Below are positions 1-60,910 of a DNA stretch of 64,000 bases, one piece after another. The stretch is from Lamellibrachia satsuma (Eukaryota; Annelida; Polychaeta; Sabellida; Siboglinidae). How positions within the stretch are numbered: position 1 is the stretch's first letter; every line of letters starts with the position of its first letter. Location of the stretch: assembly GCA_033239005.1 (NCBI GenBank), contig BSQZ01000040.1, forward strand, positions 4,335,099-4,399,098, read 5' to 3'. A program made the position numbers and the translations under genes. The notes beneath the pieces are model-generated. The model saw only the letters and a list, made by a program, of their open reading frames with translations, made no database searches and was not told where the DNA came from.

Positions 1-206
1 TATGGAATTTCAATTACTAGTAGGGGGATTACTTATCTAACTTTATGTGCATCATAAACGCACCTGAATATGATCTTTCAATGCTCCTATTCTATTATGT
101 CTGCTCCACGTGTGCGCGGTTGACGGCCTTGTTTATGGCAGCGCACAATAGGGCGAAGTTAACCGGAAATCGTTAAAAACTGGATCGATCATCCGTTCAT
201 CGCATT

Positions 207-215
207 TATAAATAG
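207..215 (+). promoter_or_regulatory. TATA box candidate
   Basis: TATAAATAG matches the metazoan TATA consensus. A strong donor (GAG|GTAAGT) follows about 50 bp downstream, and a strong acceptor lies just before the signal-peptide start codon at 2301. TATA plus a short first exon is therefore a coherent promoter model. No transcript evidence is available; AT-rich DNA yields such matches by chance. Confidence 0.35.
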
Positions 216-236
216 CTGCAGTCGAGTCGGCGCCAT

Positions 237-266
237 CTCTGCTCTCAGAGTCAGCCTTGGTAGGAG
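237..266 (+). other. Possible non-coding first exon (5' UTR)
   Basis: The segment lies about 30 bp downstream of the TATA box and ends at a near-perfect donor, GGAG|GTAAGTGG, with GT at 267. It could splice to the acceptor at 2273 (TTTCCTTTCAG) ahead of the start codon. The left edge is inferred from TATA spacing only. Confidence 0.3.
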
Positions 267-2176
267 GTAAGTGGAAGAACCTAGTTTGTAGCGATGACTA
301 TGGCCGATAGTTTTGCTGTTACGATAGCGCCGCGTTAGCTGAGTAACCATGGCAATACAATTAATACGTCTGCGATAGTTTTTATAACTGTCTCGATAGT
401 ATCGCGGAATATATAACAGCCAGGAAAACAGTCCCAAACTGTAATTAATTGGTGGCGCTATCGCGTAGCACGAGAGTTAGTTGACTAACATGCTGAATTC
501 GTGAATGACGCTGCTCCAATCGACAATTGTTGATGTTAGATCGATGAATAAATACAATTATCCAATGTGTCTATATTTACAGTGACATAAGTAGCACTTG
601 TGAATTGTTTTGTCACCCATCGTTACTATCGATAGTTCAACATTAAATTTACTATCGACGATAGTATCGATAGTATTGCATCGTCCGTTCTATCGACTAT
701 TGCGAAGCATCGATAGTTCGGTGTCTTCTTACATCTATACTACTTATTTGTGATACGAACCCACCACTGCGCATCCTTATTCTTTTAACGGAATGTTGGA
801 CGTAAAAACATGTATTTTTTAAAAGAAACAATTCGATTTTATATTTGATATAAAATAGGTTTATTACATCAGAATTATTTGTATTATTTCATAGTATTCG
901 CACCATTGCAGTGACCAAGTTTAAGTCATTGTCGTGGTTCAATTTGAATATGATCCTTTGGATTATGTTGGTGGTCGCCAACGGGTAGACTTGTGTTTGC
1001 AATTCGGCATCACTCTTATTGGTCAGAAATATGCAACCCATAAAGAACTTGTATTACAGAGAGTTAAACAACAGTTACACGAAATAACAAGTTGTCCGAC
1101 TTCGGTCATTTTGTTAAACGTAGCGTAATTGTAGTCAGTCAACAATGTTAACCCCTTTGAAATGTTGGTCATTTGGAAGTGACTTGGTGAATCATAAGGC
1201 GAATTTAGAGATAAGTCAGGTTTATTTACGTGGTGACGTTGACTAAGCATTCGTATTGGTGTGTTGGGGAATAATTTGCAACGTATTGATAATAAGGATT
1301 AAAAGCTATAAAATAAGTGATTTTCCTAAACTTGTGCAGCAACATATAGTAACGTCATTGTGTAACCAAGCAAAAGGCAAACCCGGCCTCTAACTAGACA
1401 ATTAGACATAGCATGCATTGTCTTAAATTGTAGGTGTATTGCCACTCGGCATCTTTAAAAACTGGATGAATGTCTCGCAGTTTTTCGTTTGAACAATATA
1501 ATGTTGCAACTACATAGTAGTGGTGAAGTAGCCGGCAATTAGATAATGTAAGACCAATACGTTTATGTCCTTTGTGCTTTAAAGGCAATGCTTTTGATAG
1601 CATATTTATTGCAGCTGGTGTGAACCAAATAACTATCTTTGTGTACATTCCACCGCAGCTGTCAAACAACTGTAATGGGAACGTTGGGTTGTCATTTATT
1701 AATTATGTGTGCCCACGATAAGTACTTTGTGTACTTGCCACTGCAGCTGTCAAACAACTGCAATGGGAACGTTAGGTTATCATTTATTAATTCTTTTTGC
1801 CCACGATAAGTACTTGGTGTACTCATGACTCATCGATTTGTGGGTGGATTTATGACTCTTGTCATATAATTAATAAATGACCTTAACCAACAACTGTTTG
1901 TTGTATTTTCTCGTAGCAAACGAGCCCATGGTTCTGCCATGTGATCGCTATTGAAAACCTTCTGATGTGTTTTCTAAAAGCTCATACAGCATTATAGGGT
2001 TGCTGTTATTATTATTAGTATTGTTATCATATATTCTCTATGGAAACACCATCATGGAAGCATTTTGTGAAACAATAACTATTATTTTATCGGAATTGGA
2101 TTAGGAAATTGTCGAGAGATCTTAGTGAATGTATCAAACGGTAACATCGATATTCATAGCAGATAGCGGTGAAAAC
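267..2176 (+). other. Upstream region / putative 5' UTR intron
   Basis: No coding exon is visible. The region holds a cluster of CGATAGT / ACTATCG words (about 290-400 and 620-720) whose relatives recur at about 31040-31135. It also has an 88-bp direct duplication around 1640-1815, in which the CAGCTGTCAAACAACTG word occurs at 1656 and 1744. Otherwise it is AT-rich unique DNA. Confidence 0.5.
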
Positions 2177-2300
2177 ATGGAGTTCTACATTCTTGTGCTG
2201 TTTCCTTTCAGCTTAGACACTCGTGTGCAATTAACATCATGAGGTTCCACATGTTTGTGCTGTTTCCTTTCAGCTTAGACATTCGTGTGTAATTGACATC

Positions 2301-2330
<30 letters not shown>
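2165..2330 (+). repeat. 62-bp tandem triplication spanning 3' splice site and start codon
   Basis: Three copies of a 62-bp unit have ATG at 2177, 2239 and 2301. The two upstream units each carry a complete acceptor (TTTCCTTTCAG ending at 2211 and 2273) before the next ATG. The true signal-peptide ATG is the third. Splicing to the first acceptor would add a 17-codon upstream ORF (2239-2292) before the main start. Confidence 0.85.
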
Positions 2331-51544
<49,214 letters not shown>

Positions 51545-51989
51545 GGTAGGCAAGTGTTGTGTCTCTACTAGTGTGTTTCTTGTTTCGTGTTTTACACGTG
51601 GCAAGCAAGTGTTATGTATGTACGCTGTGTTTCCAATTTTACACTTGAGGTAGGCAAGTGTTATGTATGTACGCTGTGTTTCCAATTTTACACTTGAGGT
51701 AAGCAAGTGTTATGCATGTACGCTGTGTTTCCAATTTTACACTTGAGGTAGGCAAGTGTTGTGTCTCTACTAGTGTGTTTCTTGTTTCGTGTTTTACACG
51801 TGCCTGTTCAGTATATGTGTGAATTGAATATGTTCTTATTATGTTGCATTGGCTGTACACGTGACTTGGTAGTCAAGCACATTTACGCTGCTTGTTGCTG
51901 TTCTTAATTGGAAATGTCTTAGTATATTGCAGTATGCGCGTGGAACAGCTCGCGTCCACTGACATTATCATCGTCCGCATCACGAAGGT

Positions 51990-52168
51990 GATATAGTGTG
52001 TGCGTTTGTGTGTGTGTGCGTGCGTGCGTGTGCGTGTGCGTGTGAGTGTGCGTGTGCGTGTGCTTATGCGTGTGCGTTCCAATCATTCACTACCATTGTG
52101 TGCGCGTGCAAGCGCGTGCGTACGTGCGTACGTCCAATCATCCACTTCTATTGTGTTTGTTTGTGTGT

Positions 52169-52199
<31 letters not shown>

Positions 52200-52245
52200 T
52201 GTGTATGTGTGTGCGTGTGTGGACGAATGTGTGTGCGTGTGGACG
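51990..52245 (+). repeat. (GT)n/(GCGT)n microsatellite
   Basis: Two GT-rich blocks separated by a duplicated CCAATCAT(T/C)CACT segment. Confidence 0.97.
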
Positions 52246-52716
52246 AATAAAGGAAATTAAAATCAACACAATATCTACTGATGATCAGTTTTATCATTGT
52301 TCTTGCTCTGATGTTCTACACCATCCACATATAATCAACGGCTGTGCTCTGGTCGTCTCTCGTACATTGGCACTTATTAGCATACGATGCAAGCTGAAAT
52401 GAAAACAAACAAGCTGTTAATTAGTATGTCAGACTGTGTATGGTAATATCAGAATTGTGAGTAATTTTAAAACAGAATATATCGTATTAAAGTGGGTCTA
52501 CGTGTATGTTTGGAGCAACTAACATTTCATAATATTAACGACGGCAACAACAATAATCGAGGCATTTTCTTGTTGTAGGTGCACAAACCGTTTGCAGGAG
52601 CCACGACAATTTAGGATTAACTAATTCACAGTATTTAATTATATCAATAACAATATGTTTGTCATCCATTGTCTTAAGAGTTGTCGGTTTTAGTTGATGA
52701 GCGAAGTTTTAATAAA
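52246..52716 (+). terminator. Candidate poly(A) signals
   Basis: AATAAA occurs at 52246-52251 and 52711-52716. The second is followed by a GT-rich stretch (GTTGTTGTAATG, TTTTGTTGGTAT), the usual downstream element. Either could end the transcript. Confidence 0.3.
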
Positions 52717-53160
52717 CTCGTTGTTGTAATGAAGCGTTTTGTTGGTATATATCTGCACAAGGCACATTTGATTAACAAGATGTCGCGTGTTCCTCTTCAT
52801 CGAGTAACATACTTTACTCGTACCGAATAAATTGCAGGTATCACTTCACCTTTATATTCCGTAATGGTCATGTTATCGTAAAACCGATGTTATTCTACCT
52901 CATTGCCAGCCCACATGAGTTTTAATGAAATACATTTTATAATATACAATGAACTTTATATGTTTCAATTTGACTGTTTCGCGGTGCGTACAACATACTA
53001 TGTCCAACACATGATCCTATGAATACGTGGCCACGGTATATGTGATTCACATGTATTGAATATTGTCAACACCTGTTCAAAAATACTTTATATTCATAAA
53101 ACAATCACAGCCAAACTATATTCCAAAGTTGTGATTTAGCAGATTTGGGCGGTCAGAATG
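52717..53160 (+). other. Intergenic, nothing recognised
   Basis: AT-rich unique sequence with another AATAAA near 52825. No gene is supported. Confidence 0.5.

Positions 53161-53162
<2 letters not shown>

Positions 53163-53225
<63 letters not shown>
53163..53225 (+). repeat. (TA)n microsatellite
   Basis: Pure TA run. Confidence 0.98.
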
Positions 53226-53231
<6 letters not shown>

Positions 53232-53474
53232 CGTCAGTTTACGACAAATGTTTAACGTTATACCTATTGGCTGATTTATAAATTGCACATTCCGGGTAAG
53301 GCCATACCATTTGACGTATTGATTTATGGACATAACTGATACGTGATACAAACTAAAACATAATGTTTTGTGAAAGCAGACAACTGCACCACAGATTGTA
53401 AGTTATATGAATTTCATTCCCTCAACGTGTGTGCGTTCGACTAATTACATTTAGAAGTAAACCGGAACTGGACA

Positions 53475-53720
53475 TGGCGTTATTTATCAATGGGTGATCT
53501 TCACACAACTACACGTTATGTTATTTATCAATGGGTGATCTTCACACAACCAAACGTTATGTTATTTATCAATGGGTGATCTTCACACAACTAAACGTTA
53601 TGTTATTTATCAATGGGTGATCTTCACACAACCAAACGTTATGTTATTTATCAATGGGTGATCTTCACACAACTAAACGTTATGTTATTTATCAATTGGT
53701 GATCTACACACAACCAAACG
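53475..53720 (+). repeat. 41-bp minisatellite TTATTTATCAATGGGTGATC
   Basis: Six copies, alternating ACTAAACG and ACCAAACG variants, which suggests a two-unit higher-order step. Confidence 0.95.
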
Positions 53721-53744
53721 GTTGTTCGAATTTGTAGAACAATC

Positions 53745-54490
53745 ACAACACTAGCCGGTCGATGGCACTGGGCTAACATTAACAACACTGGTCGGTAGAT
53801 GGCACTGGGCTAACATTGACAACACTGGTCGGTAGATGGCACTGGGCTAACATCAACAACACTGCTCGGTGGATGGCCATGGGCTAGCGTCGACAAAACT
53901 GGACGGTGGATGGCACTGAGCTAACATCAGCAACACCGGTCAATAGATGACACTGGGCTAACATCGACAACACTGGTGTATGTATAGTACTGGGCTAGTA
54001 TCGACAACACTGGACGGTGGATGGCACTGTTAAGGAACTAGTTTATTAAACAAAGGCCAAAGTATGTTACATAAATTGAGTTTGAACGAAAACAGATTAG
54101 CCATATCCTATTGTCAAATATACAATTAAGTGTTTACAAATAGATTTTCCTATGGTGTACGAATATTGCCACTGGCCGGTAGATGGCACTGGGTTAACAT
54201 CAACAACACTGATCGGTAAATGGCACTGGGCTAACATCGATCGACAACACTGGTCGGTAGATAGCACTGGGCTAACATCGACAATACTGGCCGGTAGATG
54301 TCACTGAGTTAACATCGACAGCACTGGTCGGTAGATGGCACTGAGCTAACATCGACAACACTGGTCGGTAGATGGCACTGGGCTAACATCGACAACACTG
54401 TTCGGTAGATGGCACTGGGCTAACATCGACAACACTGGCCGGAGGATGACACTGGGCTCACATTGACAACACTGGTCCGTAGATGGCATT
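53745..54490 (+). repeat. 37-bp minisatellite CACTGGTCGGTAGATGGCAC, interrupted by a family B repeat
   Basis: About 16 units (AACACTGGTCGG, AGATGGCACTGGGCTAACAT) in two blocks, 53745-54030 and 54165-54490. Between them a family B fragment (54030-54160, AAACAAAGGCCAAAGTATG) has inserted into the array. Confidence 0.92.
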
Positions 54491-54589
54491 GGTTTTGCCT
54501 GCGCAGTTTTAAGAAATCGGTCAAGATAGACTATCGCTGTAACGTATTAAGGCCGAAACACTTCTTCCATAAAATGCGCTGCTAAATTA

Positions 54590-54920
54590 TAAAGGAACTA
54601 GTTTATTAAACAAAGGCTAAAATATGTTACATAAATTGAGTTTGAACGAAAGCAACATGGCCATATCCTATTGGCAAGTATACGATTAAATGTTTACAAA
54701 TATATTTTCATATGGTGTACGAATATTTCCAGACTACCGCACTCGTAACGTAGTGTTATCTAACAGTATGGCGCGGCCCATGAAATTAAAATGCTGTATG
54801 TTCGACAAGGTTTTCATAGTAAACCACTGGCGCTATATTTTGAATTATAGTTTCAAATAGTCATGTTTTAATAACGCTGTCATGTGCATAGGCCCAGAGC
54901 CATGACTCTTGCTTCAATTT
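54590..54920 (-). repeat. Dispersed repeat family B, inverted copy
   Basis: TATGTTACATAAATTGAG and CATGGCCATATCCTATTGGC are the reverse of blocks at 50700-50760. AACCACTGGCGCTATATTTT and AGAGCCATGACTCTTG are in the forward sense, so the family has inverted internal structure. Confidence 0.6.
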
Positions 54921-56630
54921 AAGTTCGAGCTATACGTTTTCATTCCAAACGTATCTTCGATGTACAATTCCTCTAGTAATCAGTATTCGGCAGACGGTAT
55001 ATGTATTTTCGTATTGTGAATTGTAACAGCAAACAACAGCAGTGATAACTAACGGGTCAATTCTATTTCGGAATGTATTTTCAAGCGACGATCGGAATTG
55101 GAGTATCCGTTCTTGGAATTGCTTCATGGAATGCTTGATAGTCTATTAATTTCCTATATAATCACTGCAAATTTTACAAAAATCAAATTTGTTTGCTTCT
55201 ACTGCAGTTGTCATGATGTTACCATACATCTGTCTGGTAACAGCCAAGCAACCGCAAGGAATGCATTGACAATGGCTAAGCCTTTATATTGAAACAATGT
55301 GAACAGACCTGTAGGCTGACCATTTCATAGCTTCAGAAATACAAGCTCAATTAAACAATGCTCGGCAAATCAAGTTAAACAATCCTTTATATTGTGTTGG
55401 GGGACATCCACGCATTCATGACATACACAAAATGCATAATTACAGATATTTGCATGCAGACCAATTATAAATATTCATTTGCATGCAGACCAATTACAAA
55501 TATTCACTAAATGCTTCTAATTTTGGAGCAGGAACTACAACTTATTTTGAACGCAAAGAAAGCTCACAACACCATATCATAACGTAACAATGGCAAGCTG
55601 ACTTAAATTGGAACTGATCCCATAGCTCAGGAATGAAACTTAAGCATTTTCTCAAACTAACGTTACGATCTCATTAATTTTGTTTACTTAAATCAACAAT
55701 ACAGTTTCATACCTAACACTAAACACGACCAGTGAAATCAAATGCATGACTTCAGATTAATGACGAACTCTGCTAATCCACTCTGTGTAGTTGTTCCTCT
55801 GTTATCATCATCAGTTCGGTCGAGTGTTCAAGTTCAGCTAGATTGAGAGCGCTGCATTCAGCTCTGCCTTAGAGGTTAACATAGGCCAGATGAAACGAAT
55901 ACAAAGCACACTGCTCAAGCGCGAGTCAGTCATCATGGCTGTTCTATTGTCCGGTAAACTCTCGAAGGCTGTTCTATTGTCCGGTAAACTCCCGAAGGCT
56001 GTTCTATTGTCCGGTAAACTCCTGAAGGCAGCGATGTAATTTATGACTATTGCACAACTATTGCAGTTTTATTCCAATGGCAGTGGCTTTCGTAGTTACA
56101 AAATAGAGTTGTGCTACTTATACCTGACACTATACGACCACATTTCACTGGAACAAGTGCAGGGTATGACCGAAAACGAGAAGGAAGCGACAGCACCGAG
56201 GTTTGCGATGACTATAATTATTATGTCGGTAAAATGTTTTTAGATTCAAATGGGTGAAAGCTTACAAAATACATCATGACAAAGAGAACATTATAGTCAC
56301 GTGTGTTCCATGCAAACGATAAAACAAAACAGTTCAACTAATAAAAGCGGACGGTGACACATATATTAGTGGATTATTTCGCTTCCGTCGACTTCGTTCG
56401 TTCAAACTCAAGGCAGTATGGCGTCACGCGCAATGCATGTTGGTATGTAAAAGTGATGCCGCTACCTTACTCCATGCCAAAATGTGTGGTGAATGCTGTC
56501 TTACATTATCTAACAGTACACATGTAAAGAGTCTTAATATTTGTAATTTTAGGTAAGGCGTCTTACACCGCACATTTTGTATAATCTTAGACAATTTTAT
56601 ATTTAATTTTCGCATCTTGAACTAACAAAA
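54921..56630 (+). other. Intergenic with small duplications
   Basis: No gene is recognised. GCATGCAGACCAATTA is duplicated (55450-55510). GGCTGTTCTATTGTCCGGTA is triplicated (55938-56030). Confidence 0.5.
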
Positions 56631-57060
56631 ATGCAACGTTGTATGGATGTAATTTTTCCATGTCCTTATAATGTTGATGACAGACGTTGTGAATACATTG
56701 GGTTGGATTGTCGACTTGATTTCAACGTTGTGTCAACGTCATATTTACCCACGTTGTTATAACGTTAATGGCCATATGTTGTAAAAACGCTGTACTTATA
56801 GATGAACTTAGTTGGTTGGACTGCCGACGTGATTACAACGTTGTATGAACGTCAAATTTCCACGTCATTACAACGTTGATAACAAGACGTTGTAAAGACG
56901 TTGGGTTTAGTCGTCGACTTGATTTCAACGTTGTGGTGGCGTCAAATTTCCACGTCCTTGTGACGTTGTTGACCAGACGCTGAAAATACGTTGTGTTTAT
57001 GTTGTTCGACGTTGCAACGTATATACAACTAATAATCAACATCGTATCGACGTTGTGTGC
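56630..57060 (+). repeat. CAACGTTG-rich repeat cluster
   Basis: About four diverged ~110-120-bp units containing GACTTGATTTCAACGTTGT, GACGTTGTAAAGACGTTG and TTTCCACGTC. The word ACGTTG and its complement are frequent, giving many local hairpins. Confidence 0.8.
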
Positions 57061-57184
57061 CGGCCTGGTTACGACACTAAATTTAATAAATTACTATAGT
57101 ACATATCTAGAATCGGTGTATCTCGGGAACCGTCATTTATCAAATTTAGTCTCGTATGCCTCTATATTGGACATGAAATGACCC

Positions 57185-60100
57185 CCTTCTTAATAGATGG
57201 TGGTTACCCGAATAAATAGTTTCGCGTTATAAATAAAACCGAGTCGTGATCAATAAAACTTGTTGAGTCTGTATTTGAAGGTCTGCCAGGCGTGGTATGT
57301 GAACCGCCTTGAGCGCCCCAAGGGTAGGAATCTGTGACGTTGTAGTGCGAAAGCGTCTTTGGGAGTGTACACTTTATTTATCTTCTATAAATGGCAGTAG
57401 ATATTTATGAACAAGTCGTAAAGCTGTTAGCAAAATAAAACCTATCGTGGTAAAAAAAGGCATGTTTAAAGGTGTGCCAACCGTGTGAGGAACTCATGGA
57501 CCGCGACGTGACACGTTTCAAAGGTATTTTTGTTTTGGCATGGCCTTCCCAAACTTTGACTCTTAGCATAAATTTTTCTTCACAGAATTGATTTTTTAAT
57601 TGTTCATGTTTGTTTCTATCTCACGAATCCGAGACCCGAGCGAGTTATGGTCAATATAAGCGTCTGCCTCATGAAATCAAGAAGAACGCCCATAATGTCA
57701 AAGGTTATGGAAATTAGTGACATATAATTCATCATGAATACTGATGGCTGATGAGGTGCAAGCCACACAAGACAGGGAATGATGAAGGTTCACGCTACCA
57801 CCCCAGTTAATGGTATACACAATGTCCTGCTATGAACCCTGTTGTTTCTAGGAAGGAGACTTTCACCCCTCCAACACTTGGCAGCACGAAACAGCAATAA
57901 AGGTGTTTATAAATGATGCGAGGAGCAATGTTTGATCTTCACCTGAAAAGGTGGTTGGCCAGCAAGATCAATAACTTTCAAAAGTCGCCTGCTAAAACTA
58001 ATGTTATAAAAAAAATTTCAAACTTAAAACACGATAAAATTAATTATTATAATCGGAAATTAGTGTGTCTTCGTTCGGCTTTATTTCCTGTTTACAAACA
58101 GTCAATCAACACAGGTAATTTTCTCCAAACGCTCAACATCAATATCGAAATTACTAGCGGAGCCATTAAATAAAAATTAATAACAAAAGATTTCCCAGAC
58201 TATCACCTGTCCCTGACAAATATGAAAATACTAGTCAAAGCAAATCGTCCAAGTGCGCTGATTGCAACATATATATGTAGTGTTCATCATATTATGATCA
58301 TATATTAACGTTATTAAATAAGCACACATTGAATGTACAGTGTTCTCCCTGGATGAAACTAGAACACTCCTTCGAGGTTTATAATTGCGGTAATGCAATT
58401 GCACAATAAATAACATTAATATTACAGTACATGCCTGTTAAGTTGCGTTTTGGACTGGTTCAACAGTACTCTTCCGTTATTGTTTATGCGGTGCACCCTG
58501 GGAGAAGGTGTCGTATTGGGACTGGAAAAAGTCACATTGTAGCTACATGTTTGTACTAGCACAATGTAGGCGGATGTTGTTTGGATTCGACATGTTTACG
58601 TTGTACATAAAACAACAATATATTCCCATTGTAATTGTACGTGGCATATTTTGCACATATCTTTTTGCAAACTACAAAATGCAAAACCCCTATAAATGAG
58701 GTAATATGAAAAGTTAGTGTTATGTTATGCGTCGTAGACATAATGTATTGTTTACCCAATGACATATACTTAGCTCACTATATGTGTCACTTTTATAATT
58801 ATTTAGGCAGTTGATGTTATACATAGATTGCTGGGTACAGGTACTATAAAAAGGGTCATCCATAAAGTGCGTCACGCTCTGGGGTGTATGGGTAAGCGTT
58901 ACAGCAGTCAAGCGTTACATTGGAGTGTCTTGGTGATAGTTACGTAACAGTATATAGCTGATCTAGCTGCAGACTGATAACTGCAAATGGATTCCTTTTG
59001 GAGTTATCAGAAAGACACCCCCGATCTATTATGCACAGGTAAAATATAGATGTGGATGACTAATGATAAAAAATTGCACAAAATGTCGATGCTTCTGGGT
59101 GTTTATTTATTATCAGTATCGATGTAATATTATACTTAGTGAAGCCCTTGGGATTTACCAGTCTGCAGCAAGATGAGCTACTGTTACGTAGCTATCACAA
59201 AGAAACTAACACTCCAGTGAAACCCTTGACTGCCCTATCGCATACCCATGCACCCCCTTAGCTTGGTGACGCACATTATGGATGGCCCTTTTGAGAGTAC
59301 CTGTACCCAGCAATCTAGGTATAATATCAACTGTCTAAATAAATATAAACGTTACACATTACATCAGCTAATTATATGCCACTGGGTAGACATAAAGTGT
59401 GTCTACGACTTATATCATAACACTAAATTGGCATATTACCTAATTAATATTGGCTTTGCATTTTGTAATTTGCAAAACGATATGCACACTATTTGCCACA
59501 TACAATTACAATTGGAACATATTGTTGTTTTATGTACAACGTGAACATGTCGCATCCAAACAACATCCGCCTACATTGTGCTAGTACAAACATATAGCTA
59601 CAATGTGACTGGAAGACGGTTTTTCACAATTCCAATATGGCCTCTTCTCCCAGGGTGCACCGCGTAAACATTAGCAGAAGAGTATTATTGAACCAGTCTA
59701 AAACGCAAATTAACAGGCATGTACTGTAATGTTAATGTCATTTACTGTACACTTGCATTAACGTCGGGTTACCGTAATTAAAAACGGTGAAATAGTGTTC
59801 TAGTTGCAGAGAATGCATGGTATATTCAATGTGTGTTTAATTAATATAATTAACATATGATCATAATATGATGAACACTACAGATAGAAAACAAAGTGCT
59901 GTTATCAGAGCACTTGAAAGATTTGGAATTAATACTAATTTATTAGATAAGATAGTCAGGCAAATGGTTTAGTCAACTGGAAATTTAATAGAGGCCACCA
60001 TTTCGAACACCACCAATAAAAAGAAACACATGCAAAACAATATTACAACAATTGTATTGTACCAACAAATACAGGAAAATATGCTGTCCGTTACTATTCT

Positions 60101-60910
60101 TCATTGTGAAAGTCTCCTTGCTATAAAAAACAGGGTTCATAACAGGACATTGTGTATACCATTAACTGGGGTGAATGCGTGAACCTTCATTATTCCTGGG
60201 GTGGCGTGCACTTCGTCAGCCGTCTTGCCGACGAACTTTAGTGAATCGTGGTCCTTTCAATATTCTTTGATGGGTGAATGGATATTCGCTCAAGCACTGG
60301 TGATTCGTTATATAGAAATCACGTATTTATGTATCCACCTAAGAAGAAAATGCCTGCAGAAATGTATCGTTTTATAACGGTAATTTTCCAAAAGTACCTA
60401 TTCGTGATGAAATATCTGTCACTAATGTCCATAACCTTTGACATTATGGGTGTTCTTAATGAATTCATTAAGTTTATTGACCACAACTCGCTTTTATTTC
60501 CTTTTTATTTTGGTGTAAACATCATGCACGTTACATTTGTTTGTTCATTGCATCTTCACAGTGTGTTTATGAAAGGTCATGCTTTTAATAGCACTTAATA
60601 GTGCTTGTATGTATCAATATTGAAATACGTGTTGACAAGTTTGGGTCTTTGATTCGTGAGACAGAAGCAAACATGAACCATAAAAAAATCAAATCTCTGA
60701 AGAAAAATGTTTGCTCAAAGTCAAAGTTTTCAAGGCTTGAAGAAACATGTCACGTCGAGGTCATCGTGGCCCTCAGAAGGGTTTACCTATTACCTCTGGC
60801 AAACCTTCAAACACCGTCTTGACGAGCTTTTATTGAATACGAGACGGTTTCATCTTGCTCTACAGTGCAAAACAACTCGTCCGTATACCCACCACCATCT
60901 ATAAAAAGAT
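57185..60910. repeat. ~3.7-kb imperfect inverted repeat (palindrome)
   Basis: The left arm (57185 to ~58980) and right arm (~59155 to 60910) are reverse complements over most of their length, around a ~175-bp centre. Matching pairs include TAGATGGTGG (57195/60895), CCATAACCTTTGACATTATG (57700/60430), GTTCATCATATTATGATCAT (58281/59860) and ACATCCGCCTACATTGTGCT (58560/59570). An unmatched ~400-bp block (57870-58270, left) and a ~110-bp block (about 60495-60610, right) show later change. No intact transposase frame is seen. Confidence 0.85.

Noticed and set aside
53393..53410. 18-nt phase 1-1 mini-exon (ACAACTGCACCACAGATT) with good splice sites
   Set aside because: It fits the phase after exon 51, but no following exon could be found to continue from it, so the upstream 51220/51421 model is preferred.
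53475..54490. CRISPR-like regular repeats
   Set aside because: Units are directly adjacent with no unique spacers, in a eukaryotic intergenic region: ordinary minisatellites.
55098..55292. Possible further exon with hydrophobic residues downstream of the gene
   Set aside because: The internal TACTGCAG acceptor and CTG|GTAACA donor are weak and no homology supports it.
57913..60904. Several 70-106 codon frames in the palindrome
   Set aside because: Not conserved between the two arms and without recognisable motifs, so they are unlikely to be genes. They could be remnants of a lost protein.
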